Shown: one piece after another, positions 35,381 to 47,415 of the stretch | How the letters are laid out: every line of letters begins with the position of its first letter | How positions within the stretch are numbered: position 1 is the first letter of the stretch | Source of the DNA: Hsuehochloa calcarea | Lineage: Eukaryota; Streptophyta; Magnoliopsida; Poales; Poaceae | Assembly (NCBI GenBank): GCA_036346395.1 | Contig: CM070599.1 | Coordinates: 26,651,232-26,715,231 of the forward strand | Length of the DNA stretch: 64,000 nt | Reading direction: 5' to 3' | Notes under the pieces: generated by a model | Told to the model about the DNA's origin: nothing | The model's database searches: none | The model's input: only the letters and a program-made list of their open reading frames with translations | Translations under genes and position numbers: made by a program

Positions 35381-35385
35381 GATAC

Positions 35386-37479
35386 CGCTAACGGATTAAG
35401 CAGACAATTATACATTCCCACAAATATAGATATATATTTATTTATTTATCAGACTACAAAAAAACTCATGAATATGTGTTGGGATCGTTGGATGGATTAT
35501 AGAAAAATCCAAAAAATCCACGTATAAAAATAAAATCCCAGTAATTTTTAGGACATTTTCTCTGTGGAAATAAAACAGAAGACCATTTTACTTATGAAAT
35601 GCTGAAGCACATATTAAATATAGTTGTTACGCATTGAGGTCCAGAAAACATAATATATACTCTCTTGACGACATTGCCCTGCTCTTCCCTTCGTCTCTTT
35701 CCCAACCTCCTGTGAGTTTGTCCCTAGCTCTCCTTACAGAATTTACAAATTCTCCGCCCCTTCTAATTCTGATCGATAGTCTGTCCCAAGCCCCAATCGG
35801 CACAAGAAACAAGGTATGCACGATGGGCTCTATTCCGGCACACAAAGGGGATCGACACAAAGGGATTGGACACTGTTTTTTCAATTTTATTAGACTGGTT
35901 TTTAGCTGGGCCTCGGGCCATTGGCTAGGGGCCCGAGGATGTTGGATGGGCCTAAACTTATTCGGCTTTTGACAACCACGGTGAGCTTTTGGAGTTCCCG
36001 ACGGCGAGCCTTGCTCGGTGGAAGTGGTAAATCGATCTGCGGCTCGACGGCTTTGGTAGATTTGTGATGTTTGTGAACTAACCTTGTCCCTTGCACATCC
36101 TCTTGATTCCTCCTCGGCATGCAGAGGGGTTCGGTTGTGTGTGTGGGGATTCGAGTCATCTCGGGCTTGGGTGCTCGCCGATTCAATCACAAAGCCGAAG
36201 GAATTGAAATCTTGCATTTTCCTTTTGGTGGTTTTGGTCTTGGTCGCTCTAGTTCCTACGATCTTGGAGTGGTGACCTTGTTCATTTGATTTGTGTTGGG
36301 TGCTCTGCATAGGAATTGAAATCTTAAGTGCTCGATCGAGGTTCATTTGATTTGTGTTCTGGTGCTCCTAAGTGCTCTCGACCAGAGCATTTTGTTGGGG
36401 TTTCTTGTGCGGCATTCACCTGTACTTTAACTTCGTTCTTCGATGTGTCCCGAAGTGCGAAGAGTCGGCATTGTATCTCCGTCAACCTCGTCTTTATTGC
36501 GCGGCACAGCGAGGCGCTAGGTTTTCCGAGACAACGTCTGTTGACGTGCCTTGCCTGGTTCATCTCAGTAGCTTTGAGTGCTATCTGCTTTGTGCGTATA
36601 TCTGTGATCTTTTTTACTTTGCATATATATTGTGTGTGTGCGCGCGTTGAGCTAGTTGAAATATTTGATCTGTGATTGGGTTGATTATTATGACTAGTAC
36701 TGGGAGATATATTGCAAAGAAATATACGTGGGCTTACCATCTGCTCTGTGATGATAATGGTCTAATACTGAAATTGAACTGATAATCAGTTCATATTTGA
36801 GTTCTACTTTGTTACTTATTCCTGTCATCTTGATCTGTTGTCATTCTGTCACTATTGAGAGCAACTAGTTGTATTGCATTTTTGGTTCTGGTGATCACTA
36901 GTAGTTCTGTGGGTTTATCCTTCTGTTGTCCAAGTAGTAGACTTGCTAATCTTGTGAGTTACACTAAGGATTATCAAGTTCGTTGGTTCTCAAAATTCGG
37001 TGTGTGATCAACTTTGGTTCCCTATTGGCTGGAAAATTTACTTTGTGACTTATTGATTTTGAGGTTTTTTGACAGCTTAGTAAAGTATTAGTTAGAGCTC
37101 AAATTTTGAATCTATATTGTCATGTTTAATTAATGAAGAGTATAGACTAAAGTATGAAGAAGGCCAAAGAAGGCCAAGGTTAAAATCTTATGTGATTCTA
37201 CATCCGAGAGCAATATCAAAATATCACATCTTAGTTTTATGCTGATTTCAATTGTGCACATGTTGTATGTGTTGAGCATATTATTATTATTAGATGACTT
37301 GGAAGAATTATATGAGTATATGTTAATTTGGTCATTTAAATTCTGTTGGAATTATGCTCTATTGTTATTTAAATATGGTGGAATTAAATTTGATTACTTG
37401 CTAAAACTTCTCATTTTGCAATAATTCAGAAGGGAACAAGAGCGTCTAACCGCATCACTATCTCCTTAGCTCGCCATTC
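35386..37479. other. Intergenic, no gene seen
   Basis: Moderately AT-rich sequence with open frames at 35627-36346 and 36324-36740 (both strands overlapping) that match no protein I know. It may include transcribed non-coding or old repeat DNA. Confidence 0.35.
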
Positions 37480-40400
37480 TCACATCCCACGAAAAACCAG
37501 AGCTTCTCGCTCCTTGGTCCGATGGGAATAAGAGCATCGTTCTCGACGCCGGTGAGCAAGCTCTACATAGTCGCCACCTATGGTGAGCTTCCTTGCCCTT
37601 GACAAATGCATCACCATGTGCCTCGTACCTCACTCACTCTATTCCTCTATTCGATGTAGCCCCTGATGCTATGTAACGCGATCACGTCGTCGTCTTTGTA
37701 ACATCCCAAAATCTCAATTTTGAGAAATTATAATGAAAATTAAGTTGGAGAATAATTTTGAGCATGTTTTTGTCTGGAAACTATTTTAGCATGATTTTTG
37801 AGCTTTGGCATAAATCAAATAGTGAAATCACATGAAAACAACGACTTGTAAGAATTTTTGAGAAAATCACAAAATAGATAAAATCCTGACGAATTTACAC
37901 GAGAAACCATACTATGTCTGAAGCCCTCACAAAAAAAACTTCATAAATTTTGAACTCCGTTTGCTAGGTGCAAAAAATTCAGGAAACATTTAGCTAGTTT
38001 GAAAAAATTCAAATGCCATTTTTGAAATTCCCGCTCTCCGTTTGGCCATTACTGCCGTGGCCCATCTCGCTTGTGCTCACTCCAACCCATGCCAACCCCT
38101 CCCGCTGACATGCTGGGCCTGCATGTCAACACTTTTCTTCCACCTCTCGTTCTCGCCAGCGCGCCAGCGCAACTTCGCCGCTTGCCCTTCGTTTGTGATT
38201 GGCGCCCACAGTTTCACTCCTCAAGTACCCCCCCATCACATCCGCCTACTCTTGCCCATTCTATCTACCCTATTGATGCGCTATTTTCCTGCATAGACGG
38301 AGAAACCCGAGGTCGCCCGTGAGTTTCCCGCGCAACTGCCGGCGTATCACCTCTTTTCTTTCACATTTGTCCTAGCTACTTAAGCGCTAGAGCACGCACC
38401 ATCATCTTCAGCTTGCCCACGTTCCATTTCGTGCAAACCTTGGCTTGATCGCTCCTTGGTTTCACGAGAACATTTGCATCATCTCCGACGCCGGTGAGCG
38501 TGCCTTCACAACTCCGCCGCTCTGGTGAGCTTTCTCACTCACGACACTCGCTTCAATTTGATCCCCATTCATCACTCATTCCTCTCCTTTGCTCAACCCT
38601 AGCACTCCTTGTAGCTTCTCCGTTGCTGTGGTGAGCTGTCGTCGTGCACCCCCTTTGCGCCACCACTGCTTGTCATCGACAAGCCGCCTCAACCCTTTCC
38701 CAGCCTCATCTTCTTCACCCTCGTGGTCATGGTGAGTCACTGGTCCTCATGTGCATACCATTTTGCCACAGACGAGTCCCTAGCATCCATTCCTCCTTAG
38801 CCACCCATGGCGTCACCACTGTTGCATGTCGTCGGCTCGCTTCCGGTGGCCCTAGATTTCCATGCCCAGTCCATTAGCACCGCCTGGACTCGCTGAGTCC
38901 AGCGCACCACTCCTTTGCCCAGAGGACGCTTCTGATGCAAAGTACATCGCAGACCCGAAGCTAACGGCCACCTCTTGCCGTCGACTCCGTCCATCTCTCC
39001 ACCACCTCCACCTCCCCTAGCGTCGCATTGACTCCCTCTCTCCATTCCTGGGCTCCTTGAAGCTTTTCTGTGACCACCTCACCACCGGCGAGCTCTTCTT
39101 CCCTCTTGCTTGCGCAGCTCTGCTGCTTTGCCTCTCCCTCTTTTTCTCTCTCTGCCAGTGGGACCCTCGTCATTAAGGGTTGATTAACACTAAATATTAG
39201 TAGTTAAGCATACAGAATCGATGACAGTGGGATTAGTTGAAAATATTAACATAAATCTAATTTTAATTATTTTTAGTAAACGAGTCACTAACATGTGGGA
39301 CCACCCTCTGTTTTTGGGTTTAAAACATGTTTTAAAACCCAAGAGATTGACATGTGGACCCCAGTTGTCAGTAGATTAAAATCAAAATAGATTTAATTAC
39401 TTAGTTAATAAATAATGATTCTATGACATGTGGGACCACCTCTGTTTTATAAATAAAAATCCATAGAATAAAACTATGAGTCACTCACAAGTATGCCCCA
39501 TATGTAGGTTAATAAAATTTGAAAAAAAATGAGAAAAGTCGCTTTTAGTTTAGAGAAAAATACACTTTCTCTGTTGAAAAGTGTAAACCTTGGTAGAACT
39601 CAGAGGAAAATAAACTTTCTATGTTGGAAAGCGTAAACCTTAGGAATACACATTCGACGTCACACTTTTATTATTATTTTAGAATTTCAAAACCAAAGCA
39701 AATTGAGATGTTTATAACTTTTGCATATGAACTTCAAATCAAATGAATCTTTTTTCATAAATTCATATAAAATAATGCCACTTCTGAATAATAAAAAATA
39801 TTTGGATGTTTTGATGTTAAAATTATTTTTCGATAATTAATTTGCTTCCGACTCTTTCTGATTAGACGTCGATACATTGAACGAAATTTACAACTGTCCT
39901 TCATCCTCTTATTCAGAGCAACCAGAGTAAGTCAATCGCCTCCTTTGACTATGTTGATACTATTATTTTAATTATTGTACTCTTTTTTGCAAAATCTATT
40001 ATGCATGTGTTTATGTTTGCTTAAAATTGCTATAATCGGGGACAACGGTAGTTATATTCCTATTCAATGCATAATCCTCCTTGAAATATTAGTATCCTTA
40101 TTGTTATAGCCAATAGATTGTGGTTTAGGCAATATATGTTGTCGATTTGGGTATTTTGAGTACGAATATCACATAATTGCTTAGTCAGACTCTAGATTTA
40201 CTAAAATTTGAAAATAGACGAAATGTTGAACATGAATTTTGGGAGATTTTGAAATAATAGTCCAGATGGGTTTATCTCTGTTATTTTGAATAAAAATAAA
40301 AATTAAAAACTTAGTTTGTGACGCAGACGAAGTATATTATATTATGAGAAGTGTGAGAGCTGTATCTCACAAGTAGATAGGAGGAGATTCTCGCCGGGGT

Positions 40401-41560
40401 CAATTAAGGACTGAACATTAACGAAGATTGTTGACTAGTAAAATTATCCGGATACACCTTTATTCAGAAATAACCCAGATCCTCTACTGGACCCAAATTA
40501 GCTTGCTGGGCTTAGGATTAATCAACTAGTCAGAAGGTGGGCCCAAGAACCTTCCCTTTAGACCACTCCCGGACCTCTCCCCAATAGAGGAGGTCCTCAA
40601 AGGCGGTTGCCCACGTGTGGTTAATTACAACCCACGAGGAGAAGGTACTGGTCGTTACATTTGGAGGCACAACGGTCACCATGAAGGGCGCGATTGGTTT
40701 AAAGGGACACGACCATTGACGTGTAGAGGCGCTACTGCAATCAACTACTGACGCTTATAGAACTATAAAAGCATGTCTTATGTGCCATTGTAAATATAGA
40801 TCCCGATCCAAACCCTAATCCATGTGTATTCACAATCATTTTCCCTATAATTAGAGTATACCCTTTGCAATATACATCACCATTTTGAGTCCTTTGGCGA
40901 ATATATAGCAATCTCCATTTCTTTTTTATAATTTTGTTTGTCCGTTCTGTGACGAGAGTTCAGACGTCGACAACGTCGATGCTCCTAATCTAAAGCCTAA
41001 ATATACATCCACATATGTCGGTATAGGACACCCTTAGCTAATTAAGTCATCAAAGATTAGACTTGTATGTTAGTAGGCCGTAGTAGTACGAGCATGACTG
41101 GGTAGGCTTGCTCGAAGGGGCTCCCTTTACCAAGGCGTTGGGACCAAAGCCTTCCGATACAATGGTTAATGCCTCACTCTGATGGGAGGTACCCAGGATT
41201 AGAGTGTGGGTTTCCATTGCCGGGATAGCGCAGTGTTTGGATTAGGTGATGTAAAGGTTTTGATATGTGCTCTAGACTGCTTAACAAAGGATAGTGAGCG
41301 GTGGTATCGACGGATGCCAAACAAACTAGAGAATTCGTATACTGTGGTAAAGTTGTACATATCTGCAGAGTGTAAATATATTTAAATAGCCATGCTTGCG
41401 GTCATGAGTGTGCTTGTGGCGGTCCATCGGGTATAGTATCTACTTTTACAAAAATAGTCTTATCATGAATTATTGGGATGGATATTTTGGTGTTGTTATA
41501 TATTAATGTCATGTTTATGGCTGAAAGTAAGATGTTGGTCGCAGCCAAGGAGGGTTACGA
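37480..41560 (+). repeat. Degenerate Ty3/gypsy-type LTR complex
   Basis: At 37698 the sequence tgtaacatcccaaaatctc resembles the start of many grass gypsy LTRs. Words near 41340-41400 (ctgcagagtgtaaa, aaatagccatgcttgcggtc) resemble the distal part of such LTRs. A segment at 37480-37690 (cgctccttgg, cgacgccggtgagc, tggtgagctt) recurs at 38450-38530, so two LTR pieces overlap or are nested. No gag or pol found. The C-rich open frames at 38040-39170 belong to this repeat and are not genes. Confidence 0.5.
40370..41035. mobile_element. Possible nested LTR-like insertion in the gypsy LTR
   Basis: A block with different style from its flanks: aactataaaagcatg (TATA-like, about 40761) followed by a polyadenylation-like region and an end with acgtcgacaacgtcgatg. 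It interrupts the presumed LTR. Boundaries and class are uncertain. Confidence 0.3.
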
Positions 41561-41909
41561 TAAGGAGGCACGGCTAAAATCTTCACGTTAATTAGCAACA
41601 CTAGTCATCAATCAACCCATGCGCGTGCACGGCTAGCAATTTAAAAATGTATTCTTTTATTTTTACACAAAAGTATATTATATGTATGTAGAAATATTTT
41701 TTAAGAGTACTATAGTCTATACTATTTTGTATTTTGTTATTGTGAGTATAAAAGTTCAAGCTACACAAAGCCAAACCGAAAGAGAGTTGAAAATAAGGTC
41801 ATTGGGAGGTTGAAAAGGATGTCATTGGAATAACCAGGTCTGTGCTTCGACACGGGTGCGATTGATCTATTACCTAATGTTCAAAATTTTGATGAACAAA
41901 TTCTTCGAT

Positions 41910-42031
41910 ACCTTTAACGAAATAGCAGGGCTCGTTAACCTTATTTGCAATTTGCAAGGACCACGAAGATACCTTTAACGAAATAGCAGGGCTCGTTAAC
42001 CTTATTTGCAATTTGCAAGGACCACGAAGAT
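41910..42031. repeat. Perfect 61-bp tandem duplication
   Basis: Units 41910-41970 and 41971-42031 both start acctttaacgaaatagcagg and end accacgaagat, with no mismatch seen. Confidence 0.95.
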
Positions 42032-42790
42032 CACTTACAACTTACCAATTCTCGATTCCAAACTTGATCTTTATACATTAAAGAGAAGGACATCTGCAAT
42101 GTTTGAGTCGGTTCAAAGGAGGAGAAATAAGATATTGAACCAATTCAGAACATTTGGGAGATCGATTCCTATCAAAAATTTTCTAGAACCAAATTCTCAT
42201 CTTGATTTGATTCCAAGGAGTAAATAAATTCGCACCGGCCCACCTAACAGAGGGAGGTGTCGTGCCGTCACATCGAGAACCCTACGCGTCATCTCTGCTA
42301 CACCGGATTGTGTAGAACCGTGCACCCCCAACGTAGGTCTCCGCCATTGCACTGAGTCGCTGAAGAGCTCGCCACCGCCATTGCCAGACCGACGCCGATG
42401 AAACCTTGCTGCCACATCGGGCCTTAGGCCACAAGATGTATGTTGAGATCTTTTATGTTTCTTTAATTAATACGCTAATATCTATTTTTTCTGAATTAAC
42501 GTGAGAATTTACAGCTTTTTTAATATCTGTTCTAGATTAACGCCGGACCTTTATAGATTATTCGGCTAGAAACATTATAATATTTGCAAATTCTATAAAC
42601 ACGTTACCGTGATCGATTCATGAGCAATATTGTAATTTGTACAGCCGTGTTATAGTCTCCTTTGCCTCCCTCGAAACTTACTTGATCTACGTACGTACCC
42701 TATCTGTTTCGATTTTTTTTTATCTTTATCACCGCCTTTTTCTTAAGCAATAAGCACAATATATAATCACGTAGAGTCGTAGATAATTAA
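42032..42790. other. Upstream region of the LBD gene
   Basis: No recognised coding sequence; the open frame at 42006-42227 matches nothing known and starts in the 61-bp duplication. Bases 42470-42560 are AT-rich with words like attaacgtgagaattta. Confidence 0.35.
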
Positions 42791-42791
42791 G

Positions 42792-42802
42792 CTTATATAT
42801 AC
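42792..42802 (+). promoter_or_regulatory. TATA box of the LBD gene
   Basis: cttatatatac about 65 bp before the ATG, in AT-rich DNA that switches to GC-rich just after. The short spacing implies a leader of roughly 35-40 nt. Confidence 0.55.
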
Positions 42803-42863
42803 GCACGCGTAGATACCACGCGCGCCGTCGTCAACCCAATTCCGACTTAAGTCAACGCGCGCA

Positions 42864-43514
42864 ATGGCGAAGTCGAAGATATCGATGCTGCTGGACGCCG
42901 GATATGCTGCGCCCCCGAAGCGGCCGTCGCAGTGGTCTCCGCCATCTAGCGCCAACGCCTCCACCTACAGCTTGTCGTCGCCGCGCACCTCCTCCTCGTC
43001 CCCCGCGAGTGCATCTGCGGCCTGCGCTGGCCACGCATCGTCAGCGCCAGCACCGGCGTGCGCGGCGTGCAAGCACCAGCGGCACAAGTGCAAGGCGGGG
43101 TGCATCCTGGCGCCCTACTTCCCGGCCGACCAACCCAGGCTGTTCAGGAACGCGCTCCGGCTATTCGGCGTGAAGAACATCCTCCGCATCCTCAGGGAGG
43201 CCGGCCCGGAGAAGTGGGACGACTGCATGGGCACCATCATCTACGAATCGGACGCCCGCGCGGACCGTCCGCTGCACGGCTGCAGGGGCATAATCGGAGA
43301 CCTCAATGATCGGTTAAGTCTCGAGACAACCGAGCTCGCCACGGTGCGGCAACAACTCGCGTTCTGTCGCCGAGCACTCCTGCAGCCCCGGCGCCCTTCT
43401 GACACCGCCTTGTCGCTAGCGAGAACACCGCATATGACGACGCTACATGACGATGTCCATGCCAGGAGGAAGAAGATTGGCGATGTGAGGAAGCAGAAGA
43501 TGAGAAGACAATGA
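42864..43514 (+). CDS. LOB-domain (LBD/ASL) transcription factor, single exon
   Basis: Plant-specific DNA-binding protein of 216 aa. The LOB C-block is C66-x2-C69-x6-C76-x3-C80 (C-A-A-C-K-H-Q-R-H-K-C-K-A-G-C), followed by A-P-Y-F-P. The GAS-like region runs L-F-R-N-A-L-R-L-F-G-V-K-N-I-L, and a weak leucine-zipper-like stretch follows at about residues 144-166. The first 65 residues are a Ser/Ala/Pro-rich extension; in most LBD proteins the C-block lies closer to the N-terminus. The GAS block is divergent, as in the LBD22/24-like group. The C-terminus is basic (R-R-K-K-I, R-K-Q-K-M-R-R-Q). Intronless, whereas many LBD genes have one intron. The start is supported by the TATA box spacing. Divergence could mean relaxed selection; the frame itself is intact. 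Confidence 0.88.
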   Translation: MAKSKISMLLDAGYAAPPKRPSQWSPPSSANASTYSLSSPRTSSSSPASASAACAGHASSAPAPACAACKHQRHKCKAGCILAPYFPADQPRLFRNALRLFGVKNILRILREAGPEKWDDCMGTIIYESDARADRPLHGCRGIIGDLNDRLSLETTELATVRQQLAFCRRALLQPRRPSDTALSLARTPHMTTLHDDVHARRKKIGDVRKQKMRRQ

Positions 43515-43985
43515 TTTATGATAATGTTGATGTGAGAAGAGAAGCACCGTACGTGCGTTTCTCCTATGTGCCATGTGTGGAATTTATTTTAGTGTTCATC
43601 ATTCTGATCAGTTTTATTTAGGCGATTTATATTATTTGGTAGTGTTCCTCGCACAGAAAAGAAGTGCTTTAATGCTCTTCCAAGAATTAAAAGCACAATT
43701 CTAAAGCATGTTGAGGAACTGATTTGCAGCCACCCGCCACTGCACTGCTACAACGATGCTTCCAAATTTTGTGCAAATTAGTTTTTTGGAGAGCATAGAA
43801 GCGCCTTTAGAAGAAGAAAAAATTATTTGTTAGTCTACACTGTTTTATTCTCTGATTCATTCATTTCTTTGTAAGTTATTAGCATCAAGAAATAAAAATA
43901 AAAATAAATGGTTAGACTAGTTGATAGTATTCGTCTCTGTCATCTCGATGAAAGGCTACTTTGTCTATGATCAAAACATAAAGTT
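43515..43985. other. 3' region of the LBD gene
   Basis: AT-rich, probably 3' UTR and downstream sequence; no gene recognised. Confidence 0.35.
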
Positions 43986-44565
43986 CCCCATCGAATTTAT
44001 ACGGGAAATATTATGAGAACACTATAAAAACAAATACCTTTTATTACCGTAGACACACTGAGTTTTTGTATCAGAATACAATAGGTGTTACAGAATGATC
44101 GTGATTGAAAAATGTAAGATCTGAATTCGTCTATATCTCCTCTATTACAGAGAACGCGGGGCTACCTCCTTTATAATCATTGAAGGGGGTGGCAGTTAAT
44201 GCCGCTAAAGGTGCCACTAATATTCATGCGAGTTATTTATCTTAGCCGTCACGTCCTTTAGCTAATTGTTGAAAGTTGCTAAATGCGTCAATAACTGCTT
44301 CTCGTTAGTCACGTGGAAAACTGTCATATCTTCCAACCAGTTTACTGGTCAGAGAACCGTCCAAAACCGCATAGCTGGTCGTCTCATGGCTTTCAATTGG
44401 TCGTCAACCAGTTGGGCCGTAATAAAGGGTATAAAACTTCCTTTAAATACCAGTTGTAGGTTCATAACCGTTATAGAGATAGCCTTTGACATGTTAGCCT
44501 ACGTTGACAAAGACTTCGACTTTGACCAAAGAGGTTGACCTGATCAAGAATCCTCGTCATACTTA
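43986..44565 (-). repeat. Possible LTR-like sequence
   Basis: On the minus strand a TATA-like gattataaaggagg is followed by a region with tctgtaacacctattgtattctgat, an arrangement like U3-R-U5 of an LTR. It loosely resembles the unit at 53160-53960 (both have cctttata...ttgaagggg/gagg then ggtgcc). No partner LTR or TSD found. Confidence 0.3.
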
Positions 44566-44567
44566 CC

Positions 44568-45727
44568 TTTAACACCCTCACGTTGCAAAATCAGTGCACT
44601 TAACCCCCCATAGTTGTTTTGCTCGGTGGTATTGCCTACATAGCACTCGGTCAGCCGGTTTCACCACATGGGTTGTTATGTCAGCAAGGTGAGGTGGCAT
44701 GAGGGAGGGAGTTTGAGGTGGACCCACCACTACACCCATCACCATAAAAAAATTCTTTGCCCTATCTCTTTCCTCACTCCAATCCTCTCCCCCCCACGCA
44801 CCGACGGCGCCCCCCTCATCCACCGCTGTCGCCCTCCTTGTCGTCAGTGGGCCTAGAGCTGGCCCGTATCCCTCGTCATCGGTGACGGTGGATCTAGCTG
44901 TCTCTGACTCCACTACCTCCAGATCCGCCGCTCCCCTCTGGTGGCCTTATCGAACATGGTGGAGGCCAACGACGATGGATCTGGCCATACCCGACCCCTC
45001 CGCCTCTGGATGCGACCCTCCCCAGCTCCTTCACCGCCAGATCCGGCCTTCTCCCTCGTCACTGGTGGTGGATCTGGCCATCCCTGACCTCGTCGCCTTC
45101 GGATACGGTCCTCCTCGACTCCTCCGCCGCCGCTCGTTCTACCAGTTCGCGCCTCATCATTGAAGGAGCTCATCATCGCCGCCGCAGGTACTCCACCTCG
45201 TCCTCTCTGCCATTGCTTTGTAATCGTCGACCTCCTCTGGTTGTCACTCTCTCTTTCGTCGCGGCTTCCACATGTGCATGTCGTCGTCGCCGGCCATTGT
45301 AGGCGCACATCTGGTCTCTGTGGCACATCTCAGATGCCATGCTCTCCGCTGCACTCCATCTTTTGTTTCTCTCCAAGATCTATACACGTTGCAATTTTTT
45401 GTGTGCAAAACCCCTTGTATCTGTGTGTATTTTTACGGCATGTGTATTTGTATATTTGTACAGTGTGAGAATAATTATTTGTACAATGTGATAATTGGAG
45501 TATAACATGAGTATTGGTTGCTCACACCGTGCTCTGTTTATGGGTTGCTAGCAAGCGGGCCCCAACTATTAGTAGCCTAAAACTCCCTCCCTCCTGCCAC
45601 CTCACCTTGCTGACACAATAGCCCATGTGGCAAAACCGGATTGACTAAGTGTCACGTAGGCAATATCATCGAGCAAAATAGTCATGTTGGGTTAAATGTA
45701 TTGGTTTTACAACGTAGCAGTGTTAAA
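44568..45727. mobile_element. Long-TIR element, about 1.16 kb, with GC-rich cargo
   Basis: Left arm 44568-44710 and right arm 45590-45727 are inverted copies over roughly 140 bp: shared words on the left strand include tattgcctac, gccggttt/ccggtttt, ccacatggg, gtcagcaaggtgaggtggca and gagggagggagttt. The interior (44720-45500) is GC-rich with open frames both ways, repeated ggatctggccat words and no recognised protein. Long TIRs with gene-like cargo suggest a Mutator-like (Pack-MULE) element. No 9-bp target duplication confirmed; the right arm seems to extend some 60 bp beyond the left. Confidence 0.75.
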
Positions 45728-45789
45728 TGGTCGGTTTTTTATGTCAGGGAGTTAAGTGGTCGGACAACAATACTTCGGAGTCAATCAGA

Positions 45790-46929
45790 TTTCTTCCCAA
45801 GTTCTATTAACTATTTGGTTTATGTCTGATATACACGGATACACCTTGGCAACATAACATTTTTTTAGAAACTTTAAACTTCAGTAATCTAGGGACGCCG
45901 CCAAATCGTCAGCAGCCCCTTGCAAAACAAAGCTCGGAATGTTTTTCTTCCAATACAAAACCGGCCTCTTCATTAAGGCCTAAACCAAGCTCGGAATCTA
46001 AGTGCATTTAGGCACTTCTGCATGCTCCGCGTGCTGTAAATGCTCCAATTTTCCCGCACCTGCACAGACAACATCTCCTATTGAATCTCTCACAACAAAA
46101 CATCAATTTCCACCGGTACCACCGAAAGACAGCGATAAGATGTGTAAGAACTTGAAAGAACCTGACTCATAATTTTACTTCTCGACTGGGAATCTGGGAT
46201 TGTAACGGTGTCATTGGTCCAAGAATATCCATGGCTAAAGACCCTTCGATTCAATGCGCACATGGGCTATATTTGGTGTGATATGTACACACTTTTGGGC
46301 CAGAGATTATACTAGCTTCAGCTGGGCCAAGGAGCCCATGTGTACGAACTTCCCAACTACATCTCTTGCCTGGAAGCCCACATGTGTAGTCCATGGGCAG
46401 AAAAACACGGGCTGTAATCTGTACCTCTTCGGCCCACGTTTAGAGAGCTGCCGCATGCTTGTTTCACTCGGAAGGTGCCCCGCACGTCTGATGCGAGCGG
46501 ACGACACGCGAGCTCCCATCATATTACGGTGCGTGCCGCTGCAACGACGTTCAATTCGGTGCTCCCGCAGTCGCCGTCCCACGCCGCACAGCGTCGAGTA
46601 CAGTAGTGAGTCACGAATTGATGTCACCTCGTGAAGGGACGGATTTGTCCGCCGCGCACGTCGACTAACGCTCGGGGAGCGTCAGCGCCGTACGTCACGC
46701 TGCACCGTCCGATTTTCGCTTGATAATGCTCGGTCTTCCGTCTCATATATTCACAAAGCTTCTTCCGACACAATTTTGTAACATCATGCGCACTCCGACA
46801 TCAACAGACCCCATAACTCCTCCGTCTGAACTCGCTCGTCGTCCGATCTCACACGTTTTCACTTCCTCCCGACACAAGCTTACAACATCTCGTGCCCCCA
46901 CCCCTCCCAAAGCAACAAATCTTCCATAA
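45790..46929. other. Intergenic, no gene seen
   Basis: Mixed composition; short open frames at 46254-46634 and 46720-46929 resemble no known protein. The end may already belong to the dispersed repeat that follows. Confidence 0.35.
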
Positions 46930-47415
46930 AACTCCTTCGTCTGATCTTTACAACAAAATGCGCAAATGATAAATACAAAAAATTAGGAAAATATCACGCT
47001 CTCACTAAAAATGCATAAAAACCATTTGGTTATGCTTTTAAAAACTAGTTCAAATATTCCAAATACAAACAAATTTCGATTGCAATATTTGAAAATAACA
47101 ATAGAAACATCTGAAAATAATTGTTTGCAACATCAATAAATTTGTAATATTTAAAACTTACTTATGAAATATTTTGATTCCATGTGTGTAACAATCGACG
47201 ACAATAGTAACAACAAAATCATTTTCCTACAAAAATTCAGGAAGATGAGCAAACCAAATCACTTTCTGCAACAAATGGAGAAACTCACGTGCAACAAAAA
47301 AAACCTCTTGCCGCAACATTTGATGCAACATCACAACAATGAAAAACACTTCTTGCAATATTTCGAACCAATTGTTGCAACAAATTGGGCAAATATTTAC
47401 AACAAATCATACACG
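46930..47415. repeat. Dispersed 'caacat' repeat, copy 2
   Basis: Related to 5520-5930 in the same order (ttttaaaaactagttcaaat, atatttgaaaataacaat, ttgatgcaacatcacaac, ccaattgttgcaacaaattg). It runs directly into a captured-looking gene fragment at 47416. Confidence 0.65.

Larger units (their letters stand above)
30219..35385 (-). mobile_element. Young copia retrotransposon, element 3, with target duplication
   Basis: Element 30224-35380 (5157 bp) with TSD GATAC at 30219-30223 and 35381-35385. The two 147-bp LTRs are identical by direct comparison. Reading on the minus strand: 5' LTR, primer-binding site TGGTATCAGA, gag, protease, integrase, RT, RNase H, purine tract GCGGGGGAG, 3' LTR, the standard copia order. 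The coding region is spread over several frames, so this copy is probably not autonomous. The lack of a CCHC knuckle and the pol-side words resemble the Retrofit/Hopscotch-type lineage, an inference from memory of family features. Confidence 0.95.

Noticed and set aside
38042..39173. C-rich open frames that could be a small proline-rich protein gene
   Set aside because: They belong to a repeat whose words recur at 37480-37690 and have no conserved domain; better explained as LTR sequence.
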